From NCBI RefSeq assembly GCF_963678635.1, contig NC_087068.1, positions 50,239,724 to 50,303,723 of the forward strand: a stretch of DNA of 64,000 nucleotides, read 5' to 3'. The notes under the pieces are model-generated. The model ran no database searches. It saw only the letters and a list, made by a program, of their open reading frames with translations, and was not told the DNA's origin. Positions 54,852 through 63,073 of the stretch are shown piece after piece; position 1 is the stretch's first letter, and each line of letters opens with the position of its first letter. Position numbers and translations under genes: made by a program. This DNA comes from Symsagittifera roscoffensis (taxonomy: Eukaryota > Xenacoelomorpha > Acoela > Convolutidae).

Positions 54852-55014
54852 ATTGCCAGATGAGATTAAGACGATTGTGAAAGAGGATACTGTGAAGAAA
54901 ATAATGTACTACAAAAAAACCGCAAATATCCCAGCAAACTTTGTTTTAGAAATGCATGACATAAATGATAGAGATTTCACACGTTATGAAATTTTTTACT
55001 GTTCTCAAAAGTAA
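54760..55014 (+). CDS. Hypothetical Polinton protein, 84 aa
   Basis: The frame is open from 54,718, but the first ATG is 54,760, which overlaps the previous ORF by 92 bases. The second half (DEIKTIVKEDTVKKIMYY ... FTRYEIFYC) looks like real protein sequence and is followed by a 72-base gap to the next gene. No family recognised. Confidence 0.5.
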   Translation: MLASKRGVCLPELVLVPKRQPGVQMDLNSSELPDEIKTIVKEDTVKKIMYYKKTANIPANFVLEMHDINDRDFTRYEIFYCSQK

Positions 55015-55086
55015 TTTAATTTTTTACAAGCTTCATTCGCAGAGAGAAAAAGTCTAACGCAGTCTGTAGAATAAATAGTTTCTCAA

Positions 55087-55371
55087 ATGTCAGAAGCAAC
55101 AACAGCAGTAGATGAACCTGACGCAACATTAGTAACAGAGTTTGTTTATAACGAGACAAACAGTGAAAAAAAATCATGGAAGTTTTGTAACAATGTAACT
55201 TTGCCAAGGTCTGAAGTAGTTTTTGTTGCGCAAATGGTAGTAATTCTAATTTTACTAACTTTCTGCATTCTCAAACTTTCTTTCACTAAATTAAGTTGCG
55301 AAGAAACGTCAGTTTGGTTCTCGATTTTATCAGGCTTGGTTGGTTACGTACTACCAAACCCAAGAATATGA
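55087..55371 (+). CDS. Conserved Polinton membrane protein, 94 aa
   Basis: Acidic N-terminus, then LPRSEVVFVAQMVVILILL with a TM helix at about residues 44-64, a short loop, and a hydrophobic C-terminal segment ending GYVLPNPRI. The LPRSEVVF...GYxLPNP pattern is one I associate with a small protein just upstream of the ATPase in animal Polintons. It is probably a virion or host-membrane component. Its TGA overlaps the ATPase start (ATGA, 55,368-55,371). Confidence 0.78.
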   Translation: MSEATTAVDEPDATLVTEFVYNETNSEKKSWKFCNNVTLPRSEVVFVAQMVVILILLTFCILKLSFTKLSCEETSVWFSILSGLVGYVLPNPRI

Positions 55372-56069
55372 ATAAAGTGATTGATACTTCGACAAGAATT
55401 TTTATGGCGATAGTGGGACCTTCAGGATCCGGGAAAACTGAGTTAATTTTGAAACTTCTGATGGGAAATACTTTTTACCCTAAATTTGGAACCGTTCTAT
55501 ATCTTTACAAAGAGATGCAACCTGCATTCTCAGAAAAAGTGTCTTCTCGCGAAGTGAATATGGAGTTCATGAAGTTCGACGGATTCGAATCTGTGAGAAA
55601 ATTAGAAAATGTTCTTCTAGTTTTCGATGATTCATGTGAAGACATCTATAATGACAAGGAATTTGTTAGGTTAGCGATAGCGGGTAGACATAGAGGGATA
55701 GATGTAATATATGTTAAGCATAACTTGTTTCAACAAAGTCGATGGTCGCGTACGATTGATTTGAACACTTCACACATCATTCTGTTCAAATCGCCTCGCG
55801 ACGTTCAGCAACTAGATCTATTAGGAAGACAATTGAATGTATCAAAATTTTTGAGAAACTGTTACGAATTAGCTACCAGAGACTCTTTTGGACATCTTCT
55901 AATCGACTTGGACCCCCGTACATCAGATTGTTTGAGATATTGTTCAAATATCACACCACCTGGGCCAACAGTTTTTTATTTACCCTTATCTGAAGCAGAA
56001 ACTACTCCAATCACAAATGAAAAAGAAAAACTTATCTATTCTGCGGCATATGGTACAACTGAAACCTGA
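55368..56069 (+). CDS. ATP: Genome-packaging ATPase (FtsK/HerA type)
   Basis: 233 residues from the ATG at 55,368, preferred over 55,296 because it forms the ATGA overlap and places Walker A close to the N-terminus as in the family. Walker A is GPSGSGKT (17-24) and Walker B is LLVFDD (83-88). GRHRGIDVIYVKHNLFQQ (106-123) matches the conserved arginine/sensor region of Polinton and NCLDV ATPases. It pumps DNA into the capsid. All key residues are present, so the protein is predicted to be active. Confidence 0.95.
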   Translation: MNKVIDTSTRIFMAIVGPSGSGKTELILKLLMGNTFYPKFGTVLYLYKEMQPAFSEKVSSREVNMEFMKFDGFESVRKLENVLLVFDDSCEDIYNDKEFVRLAIAGRHRGIDVIYVKHNLFQQSRWSRTIDLNTSHIILFKSPRDVQQLDLLGRQLNVSKFLRNCYELATRDSFGHLLIDLDPRTSDCLRYCSNITPPGPTVFYLPLSEAETTPITNEKEKLIYSAAYGTTET

Positions 56070-56322
56070 CCAGCTAAGAAGATTAATTAGAAAAACTTCA
56101 AATCGTGAGATCATAACACTTGTTTGTGAATGTTTGCTCAATGTAGTCAATGGAAACGTACCCGTTAAAATCGCAAACATCGAACGATTCGAGACAGCAT
56201 ACAAATACTTATTAACTCCAAAAACCAGTGTTGTCAAAAAACGTGCGATTATTTTGAGTAAAGAAGGCTTCCATTTAGTTCGACAAATACTTTATTTTTG
56301 TTACAAGTACCTCACAACTTAA
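56050..56322 (+). CDS. Conserved small Polinton protein, 90 aa
   Basis: The ATG at 56,050 gives a product starting MVQLKPDQLRRLIRK; the frame is open slightly further upstream. The core (LVCECLLNVVNGNVPV) followed by a Lys-rich helix and a hydrophobic end is a layout I associate with a short protein found beside the ATPase in many animal Polintons. It overlaps the ATPase end by 20 bases, and its TAA overlaps the next ATG. Probably a minor structural protein; precise role unknown. Confidence 0.78.
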   Translation: MVQLKPDQLRRLIRKTSNREIITLVCECLLNVVNGNVPVKIANIERFETAYKYLLTPKTSVVKKRAIILSKEGFHLVRQILYFCYKYLTT

Positions 56323-57182
56323 TGATGACTGCTGAAGAATTCATTCTAATTCCGAAACATTTATATGTTAAAGAGCAGCCACATGCTGCACGTGTTCTTC
56401 ATGATAATAATATTAAACATAAAAATGCTCAACTGTCCTATCTTAACCGGCTTAGACCCCAATTACCTCCACAAACTAGTAAGACTACTGCAACGAAGGA
56501 AACATTTACGGATAATGTTGAGCCCCAACAAGAACAGCTTAAACTGTTAACGGACGATGAAGAAGTACCGGTCGAACGTGTTAAAGACGAAAAACTAGAA
56601 GAGAAACACAATAGACAGACCGAAAGCATTTTAGGACAGTTACAAGTTTTAGAAGACAAAAAATTTGTTAGAGCAAAAACCGTACTTGAAATTATAGAAA
56701 ATTCAGAAAGAGTAACCATAAACCATGACAATGAGGTGATATATGTAGATAAAGTACCAACAGGACTTAAAGCTACAATATTTTTATACGACATACAACA
56801 ACCAACGAAAAAACTACACAATCCGGCGTTCATTAACATTTTAACTGCTCTCAACTTGAATGAAAACCTGGTAATAAATCGAAATGCCAAACACGCGGTT
56901 CAGTCAGCGTCTTTTAACGCTCAAGAGAAACGAGAACCCGGACCCTCAAGAACCCGCTCAACATCGCCCACTTGGCAGGAAAAAAGTAGTGCAAACCTTA
57001 AGAGAAGTAAAAAACACAAACGAAAAAGTCTCAGCGGTAATAGAAAAACCCAAAACCAAAAACGTGAAAAAGAGTCAGAAGAAGGCTCTGACTCATACGG
57101 AACGCCCCATAACGATTCAGATTCTCCAACGTCAGAAAAGACGAAGGCGCAAACAAAACAATGGGAAAATTACCAAGATTGA
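56322..57182 (+). CDS. Conserved Polinton protein with basic disordered tail, 286 aa
   Basis: Starts in a TAATG overlap with the upstream stop. The N-terminus MMTAEEFILIPKHLYVKEQP followed by NAQLSYLNRLRP is a recognisable conserved opening in this element class. A folded region follows at about 85-195, then a Ser/Lys/Arg-rich tail. The last 299 bases also encode the N-terminus of the integrase in another frame. It is probably a virion or DNA-associated protein; function is not established. Confidence 0.78.
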   Translation: MMTAEEFILIPKHLYVKEQPHAARVLHDNNIKHKNAQLSYLNRLRPQLPPQTSKTTATKETFTDNVEPQQEQLKLLTDDEEVPVERVKDEKLEEKHNRQTESILGQLQVLEDKKFVRAKTVLEIIENSERVTINHDNEVIYVDKVPTGLKATIFLYDIQQPTKKLHNPAFINILTALNLNENLVINRNAKHAVQSASFNAQEKREPGPSRTRSTSPTWQEKSSANLKRSKKHKRKSLSGNRKTQNQKREKESEEGSDSYGTPHNDSDSPTSEKTKAQTKQWENYQD

Positions 57183-58104
57183 AGAAAAATTGTTGAAAAC
57201 TAAATACAGTGACAAAGGTCCCGCGTTATTTGGTAGTGTGAACAACTTGATAAAAGCAAGCAATTTGTCGCGAAAGAAAGTTAAACATTTCCTTCATACT
57301 GAACCTGCTTACACAAAATATCGAACTGTGATCCGAAAAACGCCGCGACTCAAGGTCATAGTTTACGATATCGACGAAATCTGGTCATTAGATCTGGCCT
57401 TTGTTGATAAACTTGCCCAGTACAACCATGATGTTAAGTATCTGCTTGTTGCAGTTGACTGCATGTCCCGCTATCTCAGAGTGCAACCCTTGAAATCAAA
57501 GTATGCTACTACAACAGCAGAAGCGTTCAAACTAATGATAACGACAAAACAACCGGAAAAAGTATGGGTGGACAAGGGCACAGAGTTTAAAGGGTCCTTC
57601 GAAGCATTATGTAAAAAGAAAGGCATAAACACATATAGCACAGAGAGCGAGAAAAAGTCCGCATTCGCTGAGAGAAATATCCGTTCCTTGAAAAATCTTA
57701 TTTATAAGTACTTGGAGGATAAATGGACTTACTCATACATTGACAAATTGCAAGATTTTGTCAATGCAATTAATTCGAGAACAAATCGTGTCACAAATCT
57801 TGCACCAAATAAAGTAACTAAAAAAGATGTTCCTCGCCTGATTTCATTAAGAGCAGAACAGTCTTTGAAGTTAGTTCGACGTCCAAAGCTTTATGTTGGT
57901 GATTATGTTAGACTTGCCAAAGTAGACATACGTTTTCGCAAGGGTTACAAACAATCGTTCACCGATGAAGTGTTTGAAGTTTTTGACATACCAACACGAA
58001 ATCCCCCAACATACAATTTGATTGATTCTAACAGAGAACCGATTGAGGGAAAATTTTACGAGTCTGAACTGATTCGCGTTCTGGAGAAGGACAATCATGA
58101 CTGA
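56884..58104 (+). CDS. INT: Retroviral-type DDE integrase
   Basis: 406 residues. 56,884 is the only ATG before the catalytic domain. Residues 1-95 are highly basic and overprint the tail of the preceding ORF. From about 97 come the family segments KYSDKGPALFGSVNNLIKAS and VKHFLHTEPAYTKY. The core has D170 (SLDLAFVDK), D230 (VDKGTEF) and E263 (AERNIRS), followed by an SH3-like C-terminal region (YVGDYVRLAK). This is the integrase class typified by C. elegans F54H12.3. It inserts the linear element into chromosomes. Its stop overlaps the next ATG by 8 bases. The catalytic triad is intact. Confidence 0.95.
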   Translation: MPNTRFSQRLLTLKRNENPDPQEPAQHRPLGRKKVVQTLREVKNTNEKVSAVIEKPKTKNVKKSQKKALTHTERPITIQILQRQKRRRRKQNNGKITKIEEKLLKTKYSDKGPALFGSVNNLIKASNLSRKKVKHFLHTEPAYTKYRTVIRKTPRLKVIVYDIDEIWSLDLAFVDKLAQYNHDVKYLLVAVDCMSRYLRVQPLKSKYATTTAEAFKLMITTKQPEKVWVDKGTEFKGSFEALCKKKGINTYSTESEKKSAFAERNIRSLKNLIYKYLEDKWTYSYIDKLQDFVNAINSRTNRVTNLAPNKVTKKDVPRLISLRAEQSLKLVRRPKLYVGDYVRLAKVDIRFRKGYKQSFTDEVFEVFDIPTRNPPTYNLIDSNREPIEGKFYESELIRVLEKDNHD

Positions 58105-58990
58105 GGGCACTTCCGACAGTCTTTTCACCCATAATGTTCCCCCTTCCTTCACAATTACCCTAGTTTCATCTGCATCAATGAACGTTTTTAAGGATAACAC
58201 TCTGGCCAACTTCAAAAATCTCCTGAGTGAAGAAATAAATTTGCAAGGTGAATGGAGAGTAGCAGTTACAGAAATTACCTTCCCTACTCAGATAAACAAC
58301 GTAACTGACAACAACATTGTGTACTACAAAAAAGATCGGGTTATAGCAAGCATGAAAGTTGAGAAAGACAAGATCTCCAGACCTTACCTTGGAGAAACAG
58401 CAAAATTAACAAAAGGAGAATATACGAGCATTGATCAAATACTGGACGAGATTCGTCGAAAGACAGAATTAGAGAAATTGGATTACGTAATAGATCCAAT
58501 AACCAAACATCTTTCCTTATGGCTGCATTATTGGGAAGGTATAACTTTTTCAAGCCCGCAAATTCCTAGTCTACTTGGATTCAAAGGCGTCAGAGATGGA
58601 ACTGGTTATCATATAGGTTACAAACAAGGAAGCACGAAACATAGCACATTCTCTACCCAAGATCTTATTGCTGACTATCCCGTTGATGTATGCGCTGGTA
58701 CTCAGCTTATGTTTATTTATCTGGACATAATTCATTATCAAATAGTCGGAGACACAAAAGCACCCCTTTTACGAGTCATTGATACAAATCGTCGAGTGAA
58801 AAACGGTTACGCATGTACAATTGAACCGAATCATCGTAAAGTGTTTAGTAATTTGGATTTTAAAAAACTTTTGGTCAATAATATTTCCAATATTTCTGTG
58901 AACTTGCGCACAGAAACTGGAGGACTTGTTCCTTTCGCTGGAGGGGGAAAAGTTGTTCTGACTTTGAAATTTCAAAAGTTTAGCAATTGA
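58097..58990 (+). CDS. mCP: Penton-like minor capsid protein
   Basis: 297 residues. The opening pattern FTITLVSSASMNVFKDNT ... FKNLLSEEINLQGEWRVAV followed by EITFP is typical of the Polinton single-jelly-roll protein that forms capsid vertices. The rest is beta-rich, with a Gly-rich end near VPFAGGGKVVLTLKF. It lies directly before the core and major capsid genes, the normal order. No defects. Confidence 0.9.
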   Translation: MTEGTSDSLFTHNVPPSFTITLVSSASMNVFKDNTLANFKNLLSEEINLQGEWRVAVTEITFPTQINNVTDNNIVYYKKDRVIASMKVEKDKISRPYLGETAKLTKGEYTSIDQILDEIRRKTELEKLDYVIDPITKHLSLWLHYWEGITFSSPQIPSLLGFKGVRDGTGYHIGYKQGSTKHSTFSTQDLIADYPVDVCAGTQLMFIYLDIIHYQIVGDTKAPLLRVIDTNRRVKNGYACTIEPNHRKVFSNLDFKKLLVNNISNISVNLRTETGGLVPFAGGGKVVLTLKFQKFSN

Positions 58991-58995
58991 TCAAA

Positions 58996-59403
58996 ATGGA
59001 TTCATATTACCACAACCAAGCAAACCTACCACATTTCTCGGGGCATTATAGACAACGAGGCAGTGGCTTCGGTGCATTAGCCTTGGGAATAGGAAGAGTC
59101 GCACTTCCACTGGCTCGAAAATTTGTGATACCCGCGGCTAAAAAAATCGGAAAAGAACTACTTCTTCAGGCAGCTCCAGAACTGATAGAAGTTGCAACAA
59201 AAAGAAAAAGTCCTAAGCAGGCACTCAAAAGCACCGTTAGAAAAACAATCAAAAAGCAAGTAGGAGGAGGAAGTAGATCTCGGAAAAGTCATCCGAAAAG
59301 AACGACGGCGTTTAAACGAAAAACGAGACGCGTCATTCCCAGAAAACGAACTGCACAGAGAAGTCGCTCCGATTTCTTTACAAGGGTTAAAAATGATTTC
59401 TAA
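58996..59403 (+). CDS. Basic virion core / membrane-active protein, 135 aa
   Basis: The first ATG is 58,996, five bases after the penton stop. An aromatic N-terminus (HFSGHYRQRGSG) is followed by an amphipathic, Gly/Ala/Leu-rich segment (LALGIGRVALPLARKFVIP) and a strongly Arg/Lys/Ser-rich tail. This combination is like adenovirus core and membrane-lytic minor proteins and is regular in adintovirus-type Polintons. It would condense DNA and possibly breach membranes during entry. It overlaps the capsid gene start by 11 bases. Confidence 0.8.
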   Translation: MDSYYHNQANLPHFSGHYRQRGSGFGALALGIGRVALPLARKFVIPAAKKIGKELLLQAAPELIEVATKRKSPKQALKSTVRKTIKKQVGGGSRSRKSHPKRTTAFKRKTRRVIPRKRTAQRSRSDFFTRVKNDF

Positions 59404-60709
59404 TTTAATCCCGAGTGAAGCAACTCACAGCTCCTTGGACTTATTTGAGAAACCGCCTTTGCTTGTCACTTTTGAAAATGCATTCACCCAAAAAATTGGA
59501 CCTTCCTACTCCCCTGATGGTCCTATGCTAGAGTTTGAAGTACTCGGCGACAGAAATAATTTCATCGATCTTCAACGTACTCGTTTGGAAATAGTTGCAC
59601 GAATTGTTCGAAGCAATGGAAACGTGCTTCGAACACATGCTACAGAGGCGGCAAACAGAGATACGCCGTATTTTGTTAACAATCCTTTATCTTCATTATT
59701 TTCTGAGTGTACACTGTCTCTGAATGGTGAAAAAATATCAACTACCAATGCTAATTTTGCCCATAAAAGCTTTATTGAGACCGAGTTTTCATACGGTAAT
59801 GATGCCAAGAAAACATGGTTGGCTTGTCAAGGTTATTATTATGAAGAAAATCCATCAGCCATTGACGGTGCTGGAAGGAGAGCTGATGATGTTACGGAGC
59901 GTAAAGGTCTCGTTGCGGCCTCGAGCGAGCTGAAGCTATTTGGTAAAATTGCTTGCGATTTTTTGTCGTGTGACAAGCATCTACTTAGCGGTGTGACAAT
60001 AAAATTGTCTCTTAGACGTTCTCCTAATGATTTTGTTGTCATATCTGAAGATGCAGCTAAACACTACAAGGTCCAAATAATCGAAGCTAACCTCTATGTC
60101 AGAAAGATGACTGTGACTGACTATGTTCTCTCATCAATAGAAAAAACTTTGTTGAAGAACCCGGCAATTTACAATTACATCGAAGTAGTACCAAAAACGT
60201 TTCTCGCAACTGCAGGAGTACAAAGCTGGCGACAAGAGGATGTTTTTGCAAAAGAACCTGTTCGAAGAATGATAGTAGCAATGAGCATAAACGAAGCATA
60301 TTTGGGTACTAATAGAACAAACCCTTTTCATTACCAGAAATTTGGGTTGAATGAGATCATTGTTTACAGAAACGGTCTACCCATTGCCGGAACTCCCATC
60401 TCAACATCAGACAATAAAAGAATTTATTACAATACGCTTGAGGCTCTTGATTTTGTTTTAAACACTAGTCATGGAATCAGTCTCGCTAATTATGATAATC
60501 ATTATATTATGGCTTTTGATCTCACGTCTACTCAGGAGGCTTCACACGATTTTATTCATCCTGAATTGACCAATTGCACTATTTCGCTCGAACTCAAGTT
60601 TGACGCAGGTCTCGCTAATAACGTCGAGTTATTGTTTATGGGAGAGCGTGCATCAACAGTTTATGTGCGTTCAGATAGAAAAATTACCAAAAACACTCTT
60701 ATGACCTAA
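59393..60709 (+). CDS. MCP: Major capsid protein (double jelly-roll)
   Basis: 438 residues, near the usual Polinton size range. The N-terminal half has PLLVTFENAFTQKIGP ... LEFEVLGDRNNFIDLQRTRL, then PYFVNNPLSSLFSECTLSLNG, a signature I recognise from Polinton/adintovirus capsid proteins. The C-terminal half ends in beta-rich SLELKFDAGLANNVELLFMG. It would form the pseudo-hexagonal capsomers of an icosahedral particle. Uninterrupted, between core and protease genes. Confidence 0.92.
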   Translation: MISNLIPSEATHSSLDLFEKPPLLVTFENAFTQKIGPSYSPDGPMLEFEVLGDRNNFIDLQRTRLEIVARIVRSNGNVLRTHATEAANRDTPYFVNNPLSSLFSECTLSLNGEKISTTNANFAHKSFIETEFSYGNDAKKTWLACQGYYYEENPSAIDGAGRRADDVTERKGLVAASSELKLFGKIACDFLSCDKHLLSGVTIKLSLRRSPNDFVVISEDAAKHYKVQIIEANLYVRKMTVTDYVLSSIEKTLLKNPAIYNYIEVVPKTFLATAGVQSWRQEDVFAKEPVRRMIVAMSINEAYLGTNRTNPFHYQKFGLNEIIVYRNGLPIAGTPISTSDNKRIYYNTLEALDFVLNTSHGISLANYDNHYIMAFDLTSTQEASHDFIHPELTNCTISLELKFDAGLANNVELLFMGERASTVYVRSDRKITKNTLMT

Positions 60710-60716
60710 GATAGAC

Positions 60717-61154
60717 ATGGATAATCTTCAACTAGTAGAAATTATTAACCGTTGTAAACATTTGAAACATCGCTTTAGAGGTGTTTTTCCGGCAGATTTG
60801 CCATGCTCTTCAGTACTGAAAAACGATAATACGTTCATGATTATGAATGCCTCACCATCGGATCAACCTGGAACCCACTGGTTGCTTTTTGCTCAAGCTG
60901 GAGGACAGATATTCTTCGCAGATCCTCTAGGTAAACGATTATGTGATTATCCCCTCGTGTACAAGAATATGCGACGAACAATTCACGAGGGAAATCAGCT
61001 ACTGTTGAAAAAACCAATACAATCAGCTGATTCAGTGTTATGCGGACTTTATTGTATTTATGTTGCTCATGTTATAATTACAAACAAATTTCCAATAGGT
61101 TTCAAACTTAATGATCATGATTTGATAAGATTTGCCAAACATATGTTATTCTAA
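60717..61154 (+). CDS. PRO: Adenain-like cysteine protease
   Basis: 145 residues starting 7 bases after the capsid stop. The catalytic residues are visible: H54 in GTHWLLFAQ, D69 in FFADPLG, Q102 in the oxyanion region and C109 in VLCGLYC, the order of adenovirus protease and Ulp1-type enzymes. It matures virion proteins. This is the last gene of the forward run. Confidence 0.93.
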   Translation: MDNLQLVEIINRCKHLKHRFRGVFPADLPCSSVLKNDNTFMIMNASPSDQPGTHWLLFAQAGGQIFFADPLGKRLCDYPLVYKNMRRTIHEGNQLLLKKPIQSADSVLCGLYCIYVAHVIITNKFPIGFKLNDHDLIRFAKHMLF

Positions 61155-61423
61155 ATTAATTTATTGATGTTTTTGTAAAATTTATAAATTCGTTTTTTTT
61201 TTTCAATTCATTCTTATTAACAACAAAGTTTTTTTCTGCAAGTTTATGTGAACCGCGAAAAGTTTCATATCAAGTCCTTCGAATTATTAAGGCATGGCCG
61301 TTTGGTTTAAGGGGCAATAGCTAACCCGGCGTTGCTCGTCGCTACGCTCCTCGGGAACGCCTCCCGCTTGTGTAGTAACAATTTTTTTTTTTTTGGTATA
61401 CAAGAGCGAAAGAAAACCAATAT
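61155..61423. other. Convergent intergenic region with GC-rich hairpin and T13 tract
   Basis: Between the ends of the protease gene and the reverse-strand genes. An AT-rich part is followed by a sharply GC-rich block at about 61,291-61,378, with a GGCGTT (61,328-61,333) / AACGCC (61,356-61,361) stem, then an uninterrupted run of 13 T (61,382-61,394). A box-A-like TGGCCGTTTGG lies near 61,295. The block could be a small Pol III transcript or a bidirectional terminator; neither is shown. Confidence 0.45.
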
Positions 61424-62050
61424 TTAAAACTTGAATTTCTTCTCCATGATAAATTTCACAAACAAAGTGTTTGAATCAATTTCCATACAACCATACCCAC
61501 TTAAAATTATGTCAATTATTTTAGAAAACTCAGCAGCGTTTTCACCATTCAAAATATTAGTAAAGCGTTCAATTGTTACGTTAGTAATCAGGTCAGTTTG
61601 AGTTTGAACAGATTTAGTCTGCGAGCCGAAGCAAACTTGAGGCAATCGTCTGCGAACTGGAACACCACTAACATCTAAGTTGTTGATAGAGTTATAATTC
61701 ACAGCTATTTTCAGTTTTTCCATCAGAGGGCCAGACAATTCATAGTTGGAGCAACCCAAAATTAAATATTTGAATGTAGAGAGAAGACAAGGAACAACGA
61801 AGGCTTTTGAAGTCATCTTGTTAAGTAAATCGGTAGACTCTTTCGTAAATTCGACCAGCACATGATAATGTTTTTCGTTGTCAATCGAATGGTTGCAAAA
61901 ATCTAATTTATTCGAATGGGAGGATACTGCAAAATTTGCTTTTGAAGCGAAGCCTGAAAAGTTGGGTTCATGATTCAGGATGAAAAATTTGTAATTTTTA
62001 CGGAATTGTTTGAAATAATCAGGGGATTGCTCATACATTGCTTCAACCAT
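61424..62050 (-). CDS. Protein with HUH-like motif, 208 aa
   Basis: Reverse-strand ORF from ATG at 62,050. Residues 22-28 (FFILNHE) and, 34 residues on, HYHVLVEF (61-68) resemble motifs I and II of HUH (Rep/NS1-type) endonucleases in sequence and spacing. A clear downstream catalytic Tyr motif (YxxK) was not found, and there is no helicase domain. A Rep-like N-terminal domain reused for DNA binding or nicking is possible but unproven. It lies downstream of the PC4-like gene in the same direction, so both probably serve DNA replication or expression. Confidence 0.72.
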   Translation of the reverse strand: MVEAMYEQSPDYFKQFRKNYKFFILNHEPNFSGFASKANFAVSSHSNKLDFCNHSIDNEKHYHVLVEFTKESTDLLNKMTSKAFVVPCLLSTFKYLILGCSNYELSGPLMEKLKIAVNYNSINNLDVSGVPVRRRLPQVCFGSQTKSVQTQTDLITNVTIERFTNILNGENAAEFSKIIDIILSGYGCMEIDSNTLFVKFIMEKKFKF

Positions 62051-62087
62051 TGCTTTGAAGTTTCAATCGAATAACGAGTTGATAATG

Positions 62088-62447
62088 TTACACAACCCGA
62101 CAGTTATCATCGTTTTCACTTTCGCATTCCTTTTCAGAGCATGAAGATTTTTTAGATTTGTTTCGCTTTTTTCTAAGTTTTTCAGTCACGTCGCAGTTTT
62201 TTGCTTTCGTCAACCTTTTAATTTTTGTGTAATTGTCCGCCAAGGACTCGAATTCACCAGTTGACAAAGTTATTCCTTGTCGATACTTAAAAGTTCCCTC
62301 TTCGTCTTTTTTGTACAATTTGATAGTTATGTAAGTACCGGTCTGTGCGAATGTTTTTGCACCGACTCTAACTAAACGTTTATCATTCGAAGATATATCC
62401 CTAAAATCATCGAAATAGTCTACATCCGTGTCAAGAGAAGCGTACAT
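62088..62447 (-). CDS. PC4-like single-stranded DNA-binding protein, 119 aa
   Basis: Reverse-strand ORF from ATG at 62,447. Residues 24-78 follow the PC4/p15 pattern: RLVRVGAKTF, then TYITIKLYKKDEEGTFKYRQ, then GITLSTGEFESL and a helix. The N-terminus is acidic, and a Lys/Ser-rich then acidic tail follows. Known PC4 proteins bind ssDNA or melted promoters as dimers. In this element it could coat replication intermediates or act in transcription. It is 37 bases upstream of the HUH-like gene. Confidence 0.8.
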   Translation of the reverse strand: MYASLDTDVDYFDDFRDISSNDKRLVRVGAKTFAQTGTYITIKLYKKDEEGTFKYRQGITLSTGEFESLADNYTKIKRLTKAKNCDVTEKLRKKRNKSKKSSCSEKECESENDDNCRVV

Positions 62448-63073
62448 TATAAATGAATAACAACCAACTGGTTTTTAGTGTGGAACGTTGAAGAATGACT
62501 GATCACAGTATACGAGACAGATCATGCGCTCCCAAAGTAAAAATTTAGGTGATAAAGTTTACGAGCGCCCTAAGCCATATTGATAAGACTTAATCACCAA
62601 GGATATAATTTCTTTAACGATAAACCTCTTTTTATATGGGTATTTAGTTACTTTTTCCCCCGGCTATACTCTAAAAATCTTCTAGTGTTATTTATTGTGA
62701 CGGTTATTTTAATGACTGTTATGAATCATGGTAATGAATTTCTAACAGCATAACAATGAATGTCTGGCAAACTATCATGAAAACTTGATTTTGAGTGCTT
62801 TCGCCCGTAGCCACTATAATAAAGCTGTCACATAAATCTAAAAAATCGGGTTTTCACATTCATTCCTAACATGACCTCAGGCGTCATGCTTAAAAGAATG
62901 AATAAAATTTGATAGCCTCGCCTAAAAAGTTATTAGCTTTGACCTAATTGAACTATGCCACCCCTTTCCTGATCTCATTTTCATTAATAAACTTTTCATA
63001 CTTTTCATTCTCTCAATTTCATTTCGGTAGTTCAGTCATTTCATTTTAACAAAACTTTAAACCTCTTCAAGTC
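62448..63073. promoter_or_regulatory. Divergent intergenic region
   Basis: About 625 bases between the reverse PC4-like gene and the forward gene at 63,074, so it should contain two promoters pointing apart. TTTTTATATGG (about 62,628-62,638) is a TATA-like candidate, and TCTCAATTTCATTTC (about 63,012-63,026) is a pyrimidine-rich stretch near the forward start. No ORF seen. Confidence 0.4.

Noticed and set aside
55296-55367. Upstream ATG for the packaging ATPase
   Set aside because: The extra residues translate the conserved tail of the membrane protein in another frame. The ATGA-overlap start at 55,368 fits the family N-terminus.
58987-58995. Start of the core protein at 58,987
   Set aside because: That codon is TTG inside the penton stop region. 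ATG at 58,996 is the sensible start.
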